Of a stretch of 64,000 nt of DNA, positions 44,111 to 56,829 are shown one piece after another. Made by a program: the position numbers and the translations under genes. Each line of letters opens with the position of its first letter. Position 1 is the first letter of the stretch. Source of the stretch: Isochrysis galbana (taxonomy: Eukaryota > Haptophyta > Isochrysidales > Isochrysidaceae); the NCBI GenBank assembly GCA_018136815.1, contig CM030942.1, forward strand, positions 115,976 to 179,975, read 5' to 3'. Under the pieces are notes generated by a model. The model was not told the origin of the DNA. It worked only from the letters and a program-made list of their open reading frames with translations, and did no database searches.

Positions 44111-44638
44111 CGAGCCGATTGTAATGCCCCCAGCCGGCCGGAGCTGCGCACGCGAGGATGCACAGGAGTATATCCCCCAATGGGCGGCGCGGTGCCTGTC
44201 TCTCCAGAAGATGCTATGTGCTGCGGTGCGTGCGTGTAGATGAAGACTTACTTTTGATGCATGCCGTGCAGTGGCGCATACGCATACGTTGTGTTGCATG
44301 AATGCGGTATAGCAATAGTGGCTATTGCAAATGCAGAAAATGTACACTATGACTACGATCTGACATAGCATTACGAAACTTGAGCATAACGAAGAGAGAG
44401 AGAGATGATCAGCCCTGGTGGCACTTGGGCTATGCTCTCGTGTCGTGCTAATGGCTAATGGTACGCCGTGTCTAATAGCTAATAGTATTCGTATTTGCCA
44501 TCTCGCTTATACTTGGTGCACTTATCGTGATGAACACTGCCATACAAGTCCACACATACACATAGGCAAGAAGCTAGGAGTTCCACAAGAGCTAAGTAGC
44601 AGTCGTCAACACTAAACACTCAACACGGCGAAACGCGT

Positions 44639-45223
44639 CTACGCACCGCTCGCAGCCGCCATCGCGGAATAACGAGCCATGATTTCCTCCACACTAAGAT
44701 TGACATTCGGGCCGCCGCCAGTGGGGCCAGTCCGGCTGCCGGCAGAATGCGAACGGGGCACATGGTCTGGGTCCGGGCAAGGCATATTGGGGCATGCTCT
44801 AGCCAGCACCTCGAGCGAGTCATCGGTAAGATAAAGCCGACGCTCACCATTGCGTCCTCCACCTACAACGAAAGTTTGCACGTGCGAGATGAGGATGTCA
44901 CTGCGCGACACGTTCTTGTGCTTTACGAACTTCAAACATCCTGGCCGATTGGGGTTGTAGTCGGGATGGTGCAACGCCTTGAAGTGGCCAGTCCACCCAC
45001 TCGAAACAGCGTCGTCCTCGGTGACGTGCTCGTACTCGGTGACGTCGAATACATCGCACGCGGCCCCTCCTCCGTCGAACGGAGCATGCACGATGCGCCC
45101 CAAGGCCAGCTGGCTCGCGGATAGCTTGCGAAGCTCTTGGTGGCAGAGTTTGGGATCCTTGGGGGGGGGGGGGGGTTGTTGGTGCGTGCCGTCGCAGCAG
45201 TCGGCCCGACGGGTGAACTTGTC
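44639..45223 (-). CDS. Conserved-looking hypothetical protein, 3' exon
   Basis: 195 codons in phase 0 after a candidate acceptor (GGCTTCCCAG|GACAAG) at 45223, ending in TAG at 44639. No in-frame ATG lies near the start, so this is probably the last exon of a longer gene. The sequence is hydrophilic with balanced composition: a Pro run, then an acidic VTEYEHVTEDDA, a His/Asn/Pro patch, basic KFVKHKNV and a C-terminal NVNLSVEEIMARYSAM helix. I do not recognise the family. It is divergent to the ORF at 45542, and the direct repeat GAAGCCAACTTTTTAAGAG (45229 and 45364 areas) lies between the two. Confidence 0.4.
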   Translation of the reverse strand, partial: DKFTRRADCCDGTHQQPPPPPKDPKLCHQELRKLSASQLALGRIVHAPFDGGGAACDVFDVTEYEHVTEDDAVSSGWTGHFKALHHPDYNPNRPGCLKFVKHKNVSRSDILISHVQTFVVGGGRNGERRLYLTDDSLEVLARACPNMPCPDPDHVPRSHSAGSRTGPTGGGPNVNLSVEEIMARYSAMAAASGA

Positions 45224-45249
45224 CTGGGAAGCCAACTTTTTAAGAGAAT

Positions 45250-45541
45250 ATATTAGTATTTAAACAAAAGAGCGCTTCCAAGCCAACTTTCTGGGCGATC
45301 TGTCCATTACAGCAACAGTGCTTTTATTCGAGTTGAAAACGAAGCCAACTAAAAGTCAAACGAAGCCAACTTTTTAAGAGGAAAATACACCCCCCCCCCC
45401 CTTGTGTGAGATTTTCCCACCCTTTTTGCCACTGGTAGTACACGAGCCACTGGTTTTTGCCGCCCTGCTGTCTGGCGCTGCGCTACTCCCTCTAGATCTC
45501 TCTCCCTCCTCCTCTCCTCTCCCTCTCCGAACGACTCGAGC
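45250..45541. promoter_or_regulatory. Spacer between divergent hypothetical genes
   Basis: It contains repeated GAAGCCAACT words (three or four), AT-rich segments, a poly-C run at 45391-45400 and a CT-rich stretch at 45488-45530 just before the ATG at 45542. Confidence 0.4.
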
Positions 45542-46568
45542 ATGGCGCCGAGGAGGCAGGGCGGGGCACGACAGTTTGCAGCAGCCACAAGGCAGCCGCG
45601 TGCAACGACCACGACGCCTGAAGTTCTCGGCGTGCGCACATCCGTGAAGCCGTACACGTCATGGGCTGAGGGAGACAAGTCGGAGGACAGGGCACACGAC
45701 GCATGCGCGGTCCTCTTGAACAGCGTGACCAAGAGGAGGGACGAGGGCATGACGGACCGAATGGCAAAGAAGGCCTTGCTGGCCAACCCGCAGATCATGG
45801 CCCGGCTCGCGGTCACATCTCTGACGAATGTCATCGGCATCAATGGTCCCATCTTCCACCGCAATGCCATTGCCCTTGTCAACCAGGAGAATCCTCCCCC
45901 CGTTCCATCCTCATCGTCGACTGGGCACGCGGGCACGTCTATGCTCCCGCCTTCCTCCACACCTGAGGGCCCTCCCGAGCTGCAGAGTTCGCCTACAGTG
46001 CCAACTGTACCTTCCCTTACGGCTGTGGGCCATGGTGAGCCGGAGAGGAGGTCGCCTACCGGGCCAGCTGCACCTTCCTCCACCCCTGCGGGCCCTGGGG
46101 AACCGCAGAGTCCGTCTATTGTGCCAGGTGCACCTTCCTCCACGCGTTCTGAGGAGTCCGTCTACTGTGCCAGGTGCACCTTCTTGCACGCCTGCGGGCC
46201 CTCGGGAGCCGGACACGTCGCCTACCGTACTAGCGGTGCCTTCTTCCACGCCAGCGGCGGGACCTTGGGAGTCGGACACGTCGCCTGTCGTGCCAGCTAC
46301 GTCTTCCTGCCCGCCTCCTGCGGGCGCTCGGGAGCCGGAGGATCCGTCTACTATGCAAGCTGTGCCTTCCTCCACGGCTGTGGGCCTTCGGGAAACAGAG
46401 AGGTCGCCTATCGTGCCAGCGGTGTCTTCCTCCACACTGTCTGCGCGTCCATCGGTGGGGCAAACCGACGACGTTTCGGATAGCCAATCAGGACGAGACA
46501 AAGAGGACGACCCTACGAAGGTGGCCGCCACTGGTGGTGACGCGGAAGCGCGGAAGCTGAAGTGCTAG
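45542..46568 (+). CDS. Hypothetical protein with Pro/Ser/Thr-rich repeats, frame change inside
   Basis: The ATG at 45542 follows a CT-rich leader. The first 120 residues are non-repetitive (MAPRRQGGARQF..., a helical ADKSEDRAHDACAVLL-like part, MAKKALLANPQIMARL). From 45966 to about 46450 a minisatellite of 60-66 bp units encodes VPAVPSSTPAGPGEPE-type repeats. The repeat pattern continues in the other frame after a short unit near 46145 (TCCACGCGTTCTGAGGAG) and ends KVAATGGDAEARKLKC with a stop at 46568. Either an intron, a real frameshift through loss of part of a unit, or an assembly error explains this. Function unknown; the repeats resemble mucin-like or disordered linkers. Confidence 0.45.
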
Positions 46569-46597
46569 AACGCGATCATTCTCAAAGCTCTTCCACT

Positions 46598-47035
46598 ATG
46601 GATCCTGCGCTCACGGGCCCAACGGTGGCAGGAGGACATTGCGTGAACGGAAGCGCAGATGCGAGGGGCGGCAGCGGACTCGAGGAGGATGCGTCGGGGG
46701 TGGAGGGCGCAGACAAGGATGACGTCGCCGAGGACATGGCGGACTCGCCGGTCCCGTGCTTGAACGACCTGAGCGACATGGCCCGCCTGTTGCTCAACGT
46801 CGTTGCCAGGGGGCGGAGAACACGCAACGCTCGCAAACCCGGGAAGTACCCAGGAACCCTGCGTGTGCGGTCGAGCGATCGCGATCGAACGGGCAACAAC
46901 CCTCGAAAGTTCCAACTCATTCTGGACGACCATCCTGGCGAGAGCGAGACCTTCTCGGCGTCCGAGCTCGAGGCGGCTACGAGCGCGAATGTGCGAATCG
47001 TTGATAGTCGCAATCGCAATGAGATATTCATATAA
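46598..47035 (+). CDS. Small hypothetical protein
   Basis: 145 residues from the ATG at 46598, 30 bp after the preceding ORF. It is acidic in the first half (EEDASGVEGADKDDVAEDM) with a basic patch RGRRTRNARKPGKYPGTLRVRS in the middle. The C-terminus (FQLILDDHPGESETFSASELEAAT) looks like a small folded unit. I do not recognise the family. It could be a further exon of the upstream gene. Confidence 0.35.
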   Translation: MDPALTGPTVAGGHCVNGSADARGGSGLEEDASGVEGADKDDVAEDMADSPVPCLNDLSDMARLLLNVVARGRRTRNARKPGKYPGTLRVRSSDRDRTGNNPRKFQLILDDHPGESETFSASELEAATSANVRIVDSRNRNEIFI

Positions 47036-49551
47036 CATACTCATCTTATCACACCAGTCATTATGTACAACCATAATTACATTATTGCTATTGTCTTGGC
47101 GGGGGCACACATAGGCGAGCTTACATCTGGGCATGATGGGAATGCATGAGCATGGTGATGGTGTTGTGCCACCACACATCACACAGACAGAGACGCATCG
47201 AAAGAGCAAGAGCAAGCACGAGCATCGCTTTCGCAATCGACAATGCAACCGAGCAGCGAGGAGGAGGAACGCACGCAGGCAAGTAGGAATGCTGGTGTAT
47301 CGACTCTTCATGTGGCACTGCCGAGCTGGAGATGCTGGGATGGATGGATGGCAGGCATAGAGCGAGATCGCAGGGGTGGGCTTGACGCGTGCATAGTAAC
47401 AGCAGGGTGATGAAGCACGCATGCAATGACATGCACGCACGTTGAGTGGTTGCGAGCCGGGAGCCGGGCAAGGTCATCGGGAGCCGAAATGAGGGGTGAG
47501 GAGAGGCGCGCAGGGAGAGTGAGGCGGGAGAGGGAGTGTAAGCGCGGCTATGCCCATCATACGCCGCCCGCAGGAGAGGGAGCGCCTCCGAGAGCCGGGA
47601 AGGGGGCTTCGAGGCGGCCCGACGAGCGCGGAGCCGTCCCGCTAGACGTGCCGGGGCCGGACGACTTCCCCGGCGGCCCAGGCGCCCGCTCCGAGAGCGG
47701 CGGGAGGGCGGTGGAGCTCGGGCGGAGCCTCGAGGCGGGGGCGCGGCGCGCATCTCGGGCTTGAAGGGCGCGCTCCCCCGCGCGTCCCCCGTTTCCGCTG
47801 GAACGCCTTTCTCGTCTCCTACTCCTCCCTTTCCCTCTCCTCTCCCTCTCCCTCTCTCTCTCTCCCCCCACCCCTCTCCCCCTCTGTGATTTGTGGCCCG
47901 TCGTACTCGGTGCCTCCAGCCAATTCGTAGCGCAATGGCTCTCCCCCTCGGTATTATTTCGGCCCCTCGAGGCTTCAGGGCCCTGAGTCAACCATTGTGC
48001 TCAGTGCTCAGTGCTCAGTCCACATGTGCTGTGTACTGGCCAGGCCAGCAACCAAAGGGTTGGGCGGCATCAAAGAGGGCTGTGTCGTAGGCGCACCACG
48101 TGCCGGGGCCCGTACGGACTGTCAATATCAAGATCGGGCGCAACTCAATCCTTAATCCTTAATAATCCCCTTGTCATTTGTCATTTTGTATTTTGTTTCT
48201 AATATAAGTTGGCGAGAACTTCAAGAGGTTCAAGGTCCCAAACAATAAAGCTCCCATATTTCAAGTGCAACCCATATTAAAAAACCTATGGTTTGGCCAT
48301 GGGCCATGGGTAACCATCCTTCCATCCTTGGCGGCTGCCGCCCACCATGGGTATGGCTATGGGCATGCCGCGTGCTACGTGATAGCCATAGCCGCATATG
48401 CAGCCAACGCCCTAGCTAGGTGCCCTAGGCAGGCGTTTGCGCACATCAGTGCCAGTGCGCACACCCGCAGGTGCAAACGAGTGCGAGTGCGAGTGGTGGG
48501 CTTCTAGAGAGACCGCTCGGTCGTATGAGGAGAGAGCACGTGCGGTGTGATTTAGTATGCGTAGTATTATATACCAAGCAAACTACAGTACAGACTGCAA
48601 ACACAAACACACCAAAACACTGTACCTAAGACCTAAAACCGCATGCCATCCCCACATCCAATGCACCCCTTACCCCAACGTGCGGCAGCGGGTGCCTGTG
48701 GCGGCGCACGCTTTCGCTTTTGCGTGTGCGTCTAACTCATCCGCGGGCGGGTCCCACAACACGGAACACGGTCACAATAGCCTCCCAACAACCCGACTTT
48801 TGCACATGCGCCTCGAAAGTCAAAGCGGCTTCTCCTTAAGCAGCCGATCGCCGATCGCCTCCTCGTCGTAGCAATGCGGGCTACACTAGCCACAGGCTAC
48901 AATCACACGGCAACACAGATGGATACCACCACAAAGCACACCGACACCAAGAACAAAGCAGCTCACGACGACCGACCGCAAAAACGAACCTCAACAATTT
49001 GGCACTCGTGCAAGCCCGCTCTCCGCCAGATGCTGCACCAAGACGCACGTCGACGCAGGGCTGTGTACTTCTCACATTCGGCATGTGCACGTCGCACGAG
49101 CTCATCGTCATGTTGCCGCTATCATCCCTCAATCGATGCAGGCAACACATGTTTCTCGCACACGGCCGAGCGCACGGGACGCATGCCGCTTCCCATACCC
49201 AAACCTCTTGACTGCGCAGTGCCCCCTCTAGGCATTTAGCCCGTACGCAGTGAGCTCTTCACCACGAGGCACTCTCAAATCGACGTACAGATCCTATCTG
49301 TGGAAGGCGGCGCGACCGCAGCCCGAACAGCCGCGTTGGAATAGCACACGACGTAGGGGATGCAAGAACGGGGGCGGACGGGGCAGGGGACAGCTCGGGA
49401 AGATAGGTGGGAAAGGGTCAAAACAGAGTTGTGCATGGGCGGGGAACTAGGTGTGGAGGCTGCGCGAGGCCACGACGGCACCCCGCAGAATAGGCACAGG
49501 GTAGCGGCGGGCGGCCTTTGCCCGGCATCGGTATTGCGCCAGGATGCACGC
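47036..49551. other. 2.5-kb gene-poor region
   Basis: A GC-rich, CpG-rich block at 47480-47780 is followed by a CT tract at 47815-47880. The segment 48260-48420 has repeated CCATGGGTATGG words. ORFs on both strands overlap each other and have no recognisable domains, so I report no gene. The last 300 bp are downstream of the P450 reductase. Confidence 0.45.
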
Positions 49552-51772
49552 TCATGACCAGAGCTCCTTGACCAACCGTCCCTCCGTCTCCATCGCTTGA
49601 ATAAAAGCGGCCGCCTGCGCCTCGGTCTTGCGCCCATAGTCCCTTGCCATCTGGTGTAGGGTTGAGACAACGTCACGGCCCATGGATGTGCCGCCGCAGA
49701 TATACAGGTGGGCATTCTGCGTTGCGAAGAGCGACCAAAGCTGCTTGGCGTCAGCTCGCATCAAGTCTTGCACATAGACTTTCTTCGGTCCTTCGCGCGA
49801 AAAGGCAGTGCGGAGCGCCGAGAGCGTCTTGTCCTTGAGCGCGGCGGCTAGCTCCTCCTTATAGAGGTAGTCGACGTTCGAGTAGCGGCAGCCAAAGTAG
49901 AGACGAGTGTGACCGGTACGCGGCGTGCCATTCACGGCAGCGACCTGCACAGACGGCCAGACAGCGAGAGCAATTGGGCGGGCGGTGACGGATGCGGGTG
50001 GCGCGGGGAGCGCTCGGCGTGGAGACAATCGTCGAACCCCCCCCCCCCCCCCCCCCCCCTCCCCTCCCCCCAACCCCCTCCTCGCCCCCCTCCCGTCTGT
50101 TCCCTCTTCCCGACATGCGCACCTTGAGCTCCTGCAGAAAGGCGCGGAAAGGCGCGATGCCCGTCCCAGGGCCGACCATGACAATCGGTGTTGTTGAGTC
50201 GGCGGGCAGCCGGAAGTTCGAGGCGCGCACGAAACTGACGACCTTGCCGCCGATGGGTGTGGCCTCGAGCTGCGTGGTGCACACGCCGAGTTTGGTGCGC
50301 GTCGGCGCGCCATGCATCGGCTCACGGATAATCTTGACCGTCATGTGCAGGGTGGAGCGGTCTAGCGCAGAGGCAGACGAGATCGTATAGTAGCGTGGCG
50401 CCAGTTTGGGCACGAGCTCGAGCAGCGCGCCGAGCGGGGGATTGGTGGACGGGAACTCGTCGAGCAGCTCGGTGAGCCCGCGCCCCTGCGTGTGTATGTA
50501 GTCGTGGTACTCCTCTTTCCCCGCCGCCGATGCGAGGTGATGCAAGCGTTTCGCCTCGATGGGGTCGGCCGCATGCTCAGAGAGCAGCAGCAGAAGCTGC
50601 TTTGGCACGGGCGCGCGCAGGTCAGCATGGTAACGCAGCGCATCCTCGACGGCGCACGGGGTGGGCACAGGCGGTGGTGGACCGGGCATGTCGCCCACGT
50701 CGCCGGTGAGTGGGCGGAGCCGGAAGGTGGCACGCGGCGCAAGGTGGAGCCGCCGGGCGGTCGCAGTGGCGAGCTCGTGCCCGTTGTCACACAGCACCGC
50801 CAGGTCGTCGGCGCCCTGATAGCTCAGACTGGGCTTGGTGGGGCCGGCATCGGTCGCAAGCTCGAGGTGGCGGACAGAGCCCTGCGACGCGTCCTCACAA
50901 AGCTCGCGGTTCACCAGAAGCTCCGACGAGACGAGCTTCTGCTTGGGGAACATTACCTGAAGCCACGCGAGCGGGGGCTCGGTCGAGACAGCGGCCTCGC
51001 CTACCACCTCGGCAACAAAGTTGGGCGCGGGCGCGCGCGTCTCTTCGACGCCTTCGTCAGGTGAGAGTTGCTTCCACAGCGCCGCGCGCCACGCCTCGAA
51101 GTCCGCCTCGATGTCCGCGTCATCGTCTCCAAGGCCGAGCTCAACCAGGCGTTTGCCGCCCAGCTCAGCAAGCCGTGCATCGGCCCACTTGCCCATTGAG
51201 TTGAAGTGTTCGTACTGGCGGTTGCCCAGGCCGAAGGTGGCATATGAAAGATTGGAGAGCAAACCGGCCGGCCGCTCCACCTCGTTTGCCCACTTGTAGA
51301 AGGAGAGAGCGTTGTCAGTCGGCTCTCCCTCTCCATGTGTCGCCATCAGGAAGAGGACGGGCCCTTCCATCTCCTGCAGCTCCTCCGGCTCCAGCTCCTC
51401 CAAATCGATGGCGCGCGCAGCGTAGCGACGCTGTCTGGCCTCACGCATGAGCACTGCCGCAAAGCCCTCTGCAGTGCCCGTCTGGGAGCCCCAGAGGATG
51501 GTCATGGGGCCACGGGAAGGAGCAGAGGAGCGGGCTGCAAGGGTGCCATGGGCCTTGGGGGCGGCCTGGGGGGATGCGCGAAGGGGCGATCGCTTGCGAC
51601 GGAGGAGAAGAAGAGTGAGGATGCCCGCTACCGCCGCTAGGGAGAGCGCGAGGCCGTTCTCGGCCGAGAGGAGAGGAGGGGGGGGGGGGGGGGGGGAGGG
51701 GGCGCGCGACGCGGGAGGAGGCCCATGGGGAGAGAGCGGGGGAGGAGGAGGGAGAGGGAGACGGAGCAGCAA
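49552..51772 (-). CDS. NADPH-cytochrome P450 reductase-type diflavin reductase
   Basis: Two exons on the minus strand: 51772-50123 (550 codons) and 49944-49552 (130 codons plus TGA), with a 178-bp intron (GTGCGC...CTGTGCAG, phase 0); about 680 residues, the family size. A Pro-rich start is followed by a membrane anchor (residues 40-57) and an Arg/Lys stop. FMN motifs are SQTGTAEGFA (96-105), ATHGEGEPTDN (144-154) and FGLGNRQYEHFN (180-191). FAD binding is RYYTISSA (460-467) and NADPH binding VGPGTGIAPFRAF (533-545), LYFGCR and the CGGT/TSMGRDV segment, with the aromatic C-terminus ELWS. It passes electrons from NADPH through FAD and FMN to ER cytochromes P450. The frame begins at a TTG; an upstream in-frame stop and no ATG before Met90 imply a missed 5' exon. 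Confidence 0.93.
49945..50122 (-). other. Intron of the P450 reductase with a poly-G/C tract
   Basis: 178 bp with GT (50122-50121) and CAG ends. It contains 23 consecutive C on the plus strand (50037-50059), i.e. a G-tract in the transcript, and smaller G-runs around it, able to form G-quadruplexes. Confidence 0.85.
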
Positions 51773-52954
<1,182 letters not shown>

Positions 52955-53293
52955 TCAGACTTTGAGATGTTCCACGTCATCTTCGTCCGATGCGTTTGAG
53001 TCCGAATCTGAAAGATCCCATTCACACATTGCTGCCTTAGACCCTTGCTTTTGCATCTTGGTGCGGAGCGCTAGGGCCTCATGGCAGTCAACGAGCTTGT
53101 CTGCAGTGTCGTGCCGCATGGCAGCCCTTTTGTTGGATTTGATCGAACCGTAGATCGACCAATTGCGTTCGGCGGCGGAGGCGCACATGTGGAATAGGGC
53201 GCAGGCTCTATTCATGAGGACAAGCCTCAAAGGGGTGAGAGAGAGAGGGTAATGGAGTCTTGAGAGCGAGATGCGCGCGACATCGCACCGCAC
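52955..53293 (-). pseudogene. hAT transposase C-terminal dimerisation domain remnant
   Basis: The minus-strand frame contains ALFHMCASAAERNWSIYG followed by SIKSNKRAAMRHDTADKLV and an acidic tail (DLSDSDSNASDEDDVEHL). The ERNWS core with a following K/R-rich helix and a LV helix is the signature of the C-terminal dimerisation region in plant-type hAT (DUF659-associated) transposases. Only the last 110 residues are present; the upstream part ends about 80 bp before the retroposon at 53394. It could be the last exon of a decayed autonomous element related to the two non-autonomous hAT copies nearby. Confidence 0.7.
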
Positions 53294-53393
53294 GAGCCGA
53301 CGTCACACATCGAGACTCTTCCGGACACCACTCACCATGCCAACAAAAGAAAGAAGCCAAAACTAAACGTAAACGCACGAGACAATAAATTAA

Positions 53394-55139
53394 CAATCTA
53401 TCTGAGCATTAGTACCACTACTCTCACTAGCCCGGTACTAACACGACAGCCCTCAGCGCACCTGCCCGTACACCTTGCGCGTGCTGTTGTCACAGATACA
53501 TACTACTATGTACTATGCACCCCTCCACATCTCCCCCCTCGCATGCCCCCGGCTCCCATTCTAACTCCCCACAAGTTAAAATGGGGGAAAACCCATTGAG
53601 GCGGACCGGTCGACGCCGGCCGACTCTCCGGGAAAAAGCACCGGGGGGGGGGGGAGGAACCTCTCGTCAAAAAAGAAGAACGGCCCTTACAGCTCTCGCC
53701 GCGAGCTGTCCTCGAGAAATAAAAGACTGCGCCTCGAGATACCTGCCACAGTGGTTCCCGTAGGCGTCTTGAGTCTCTCCCTCCTCCTCTTCCTCCTGTC
53801 GCCAGCCGCCCCCCTCCGCCCGTTTGCTAACGCAAATGGGTCTCGTTTCTCACCACACTCCATCGGGGGGGGTGCAAATCCCCCCCTCTCCCTCGTTCCA
53901 TTCTCTTCCGCCCCGGTCCCTGCGGCGCGTCGCCATGCGGCGCGCCATGGCCTGCTCTCAGAGGTCCTTCAGGGGCGCCCAGAGGACCAGCAGGGGCAGC
54001 TCAGGGGGCAGTGGAGGCTGGGGCTCAGCCCCTGGCCCCCCCCTGCCTCTCCCTCGCTCGCCTCGCTGGCCTTGGGTGCAGCCCTGTCAGGGCCAGGTAA
54101 ATACTTGTAGCGGAATTCGCCCAAACTTGTCGGCCAAACTTGCGTGATTCTTGGAGCTGACTGCCTAAACTTGTCTCCTCGGTCATGTCGATAGCGTGGA
54201 CGCCCATGTCCCCGTCGCTCTCCTCATCGGACTCCACGATCTGGTTGGCGCGGCGCGCAGGGAAGTTGAGGTGCTCGTCTGCCTCGCTTGCCTCGTCGCT
54301 ATCGTCTCCCCTGGCCTCCTTGCCCTCGACCGCGCCCTCGCGTCGCTGCGAAGGCGGAGGGCGAACGCCATCCTCATCCTGGGGGAGGAGACCATCACCC
54401 TCCGCCTCCGCCTCCGCGAGCGACCCGCGTTGGCGCTGGCGCGTGCAGTGGCGCTTGCCTGTGACGAGGGAGAGGCGGGCGATGAGATGCGCGCCATGGG
54501 CTCATACACGAGCGCAGGCCAGCAGGGAGAAGGGGCGGCGGGCATGGCTCACCTCGGCCCGCCATGGCGCGTCCGCCGCGGGCTATTTTGTCGCGGGTCT
54601 CATGACGACCCCAGTTTGTGTGATAAAAACGTCCTGTTTATGTATGTAAACGTATGACCGTCATTTTTTTTTTCAAAAAGTTGCCTGGGAACGTGACCAT
54701 ACGGGTATTATACCGCGTAGAGAGGTGATTTTGGGGTTTTAGTCTTAGATAAGGGGTTATACTGTTTGAGAGAGGGCGCCGCGCCCCCAAACTTGCAGCC
54801 CACTTGTAGAAAGGGCCCAAATTTCCGACGAGCTCGACCAGCCACCCAAACTTGCAAAAAAATTTGTAAAAGTATTTACCTGGCCCTAAGCCCTGAGGCC
54901 CCTGTCTGCCTGGCGACCAGGGATGGGGGGGGGAGTCAGTACGAGAGCAGGCCCATGCGGGCCTGGGAGTGCGGCTCGCGACCCGCGCCCACTAGGGGTC
55001 TGGGCTGAATTGATGAGTGCCCTGCCCCTGCCAGAGGGCAGGGGCTGGGGTTGAATGTACGGGCCCACCCCGGGGGGTGTCCGCGATGGAGAGAGGGGGG
55101 CGCGAGGCCCCCATTGACCCCCACTTATAAAAGTAGGTT
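53394..55139 (+). mobile_element. Retroposon family X, copy 2 (split by a hAT element)
   Basis: A perfect 18-bp target duplication CACGAGACAATAAATTAA lies at 53376-53393 and 55140-55157. Sequence matches copy 1 (3485-5436) closely over its whole length, apart from the hAT insertion at 54088-54888; net length about 937 bp. Confidence 0.85.
54088..54888. mobile_element. Non-autonomous hAT element 1 (801 bp)
   Basis: The ends are CAGGGCCAGGTAAATACTT and, in reverse, TAGGGCCAGGTAAATACTT (18 of 19 bases). The flanks are AGCCCTGT and AGCCCTGA, an 8-bp target duplication with one mismatch. Repeated subterminal CAAACTTG words lie near both ends. The GC-rich core has a minus-strand frame with an acidic DEESDGD segment, perhaps the residue of a transposase tail. 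Copy 1 of the host retroposon supplies the empty site. Confidence 0.85.
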
Positions 55140-55157
55140 CACGAGACAATAAATTAA

Positions 55158-55700
55158 AGGAACGAACGAAGACGAGATGAAGAATGTCCTTGTCGAGCGA
55201 GCACGATGCTTCGAGACCTCGTTGGCAACGGTGGACTCAACCAACCAAAACAAAACTCACTCAACACCTGAAATCGCATCCGTATTGAGTGGAACTCTGG
55301 ATGCGACACCCCCCGACTTAAGTCGAGCGTCCACGCGAGTCATGGGGTGATCAAGCCCAGACCAAACGCGAACAATCAACAAAAGTAACGGAGAGAAAGT
55401 GAAAGTGTCCCTCTTGTCTACTACCCCAAAGAGCGTGCACACTCAGTGGGTTGAACCCAAGGCGGTTCAAAGACAAGTCTCTTTCGGGGTGCACGTCCCT
55501 ACGGAGAACGTTACGGGTCACAATCACAGCAACCCACAAGAGCACAACACAACAACACACTTTCGGAACGAAACCCAAAGACTGAGAAATGAAGCAAGCA
55601 ATCCGAAGCACAATGCCCATAAATGAGAAGTTAAAGCTGTGCCGGTCTTCTTCACCACCGTCTTCTAGACCAAGCGAGCTCCGAAGCAGCACATTCACCG
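55158..55700 (-). mobile_element. Relic of a related chromovirus LTR/polypurine junction
   Basis: On the minus strand CGGGGGG is followed by TGTCGCATCCAGAG and GATGCGATTTC (about 55310 down to 55265), matching the polypurine tract and LTR start of the chromovirus (TGTCGCATTCA...GATGCGATTTC). The LTR part is short. The adjacent sequence up to about 56090 does not encode a recognisable pol end, so this is a fragment or a diverged family member. Confidence 0.55.
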
Positions 55701-56636
55701 AGCGCCGAGTGCCAAAATATCTAGTCGACTTCGAACTTCACCTCCCGATGGACCACCACCAACAGTGAGGCGCATGGTCACACGGTGCCCCCCTAAGAAG
55801 AGAAAGCACAAAACAAAGAACCTGAATGAATAGCCCTCATGGAGGGACCCTGGGTGCCGAGGCAGGAACTGGAGAGGCAATAGTGCCAAGAAACAAGAAA
55901 CGAGAACGAGAAGGAATCGGGAATCGAAGAGATCGGGGAAGTGAAGACCCAGTCAACTAGACAATCGAGACCAAGCAACCGAGAGCTATGAGAGCTTCAA
56001 AGCGCGCATGGGCAAGAAGAAGATGGAGAGGGGGACTGAGAAGACCTATGAGTCTGAGGGTTCGGGAGCGGTCGCGGCACGCGGCACGCTCCATAGTTCA
56101 AACTATAACAATAGTTTGTCGCTTATTTGTATCATAGTGAACACGCCCTAGTGTCGCTAGGGTGGGCTGTAGTGTGTAGTGTGTAGTGTTGCGTGTCTTC
56201 ACTCTATCACCTACACAAGTAAACGAGTAAACGTGAGTGCTATATATAGACAGATAGACAGAGTTAATTAATCTTTGATCCTTAATCCACAATCCACTCA
56301 AAAGTCGTCCCCCCCCGGGGAGGGAGGGGGGAGGGGGGAGGGGAAGGGGAAGGGGAGGGGAGGAAGAAGGGAACCCAGAAGCAGGCGGGTCTAGGTCTAA
56401 ACGCTAGACGCCCCGACGCCCCTACATTGCCCGTTTTATACGTTGGACGTTGGTACCCCGGTACCTATTGGTACCCTGGTAACACCCCCTCCATGGGCAC
56501 TACCACTATCAACCAAGATAGGGCTGTGCCACTACCACTATCAACCAAGATAGCACTTTTGCCCTACCAACTTCAAACAAGTTAGTCCCGAGTCCCCCCT
56601 GTTCACATCCTTAATCCGCGGACCACATTAATTTTA
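55700..56636. other. Gene-free region
   Basis: No gene recognised. It contains a G-rich tract at 56320-56360 and a duplicated CACTACCACTATCAACCAAGATAG word at 56499 and 56532. Confidence 0.45.
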
Positions 56637-56829
56637 TTAATTTCTAGGAAGGTTCGCGGCCGCTCCCCGAAGCCCCCGTCCCCAGCGCGAGGAGATGGCA
56701 CCTCCACCTCCCGCTGTGACCGACCTTGCCGCCCCTCTCTGCTGGCCGGCCCAATCATCTCCCTCCCCCACTTCGGAAACCCAAGTGTAACGCACTCCCA
56801 CCACCACGAATATCTTCGAAAAAACGACC

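Noticed and set aside
45349-46143. 264-codon minus-strand ORF
   Set aside because: Antisense of the Pro/Ser/Thr repeat gene; its regularity comes from the minisatellite.
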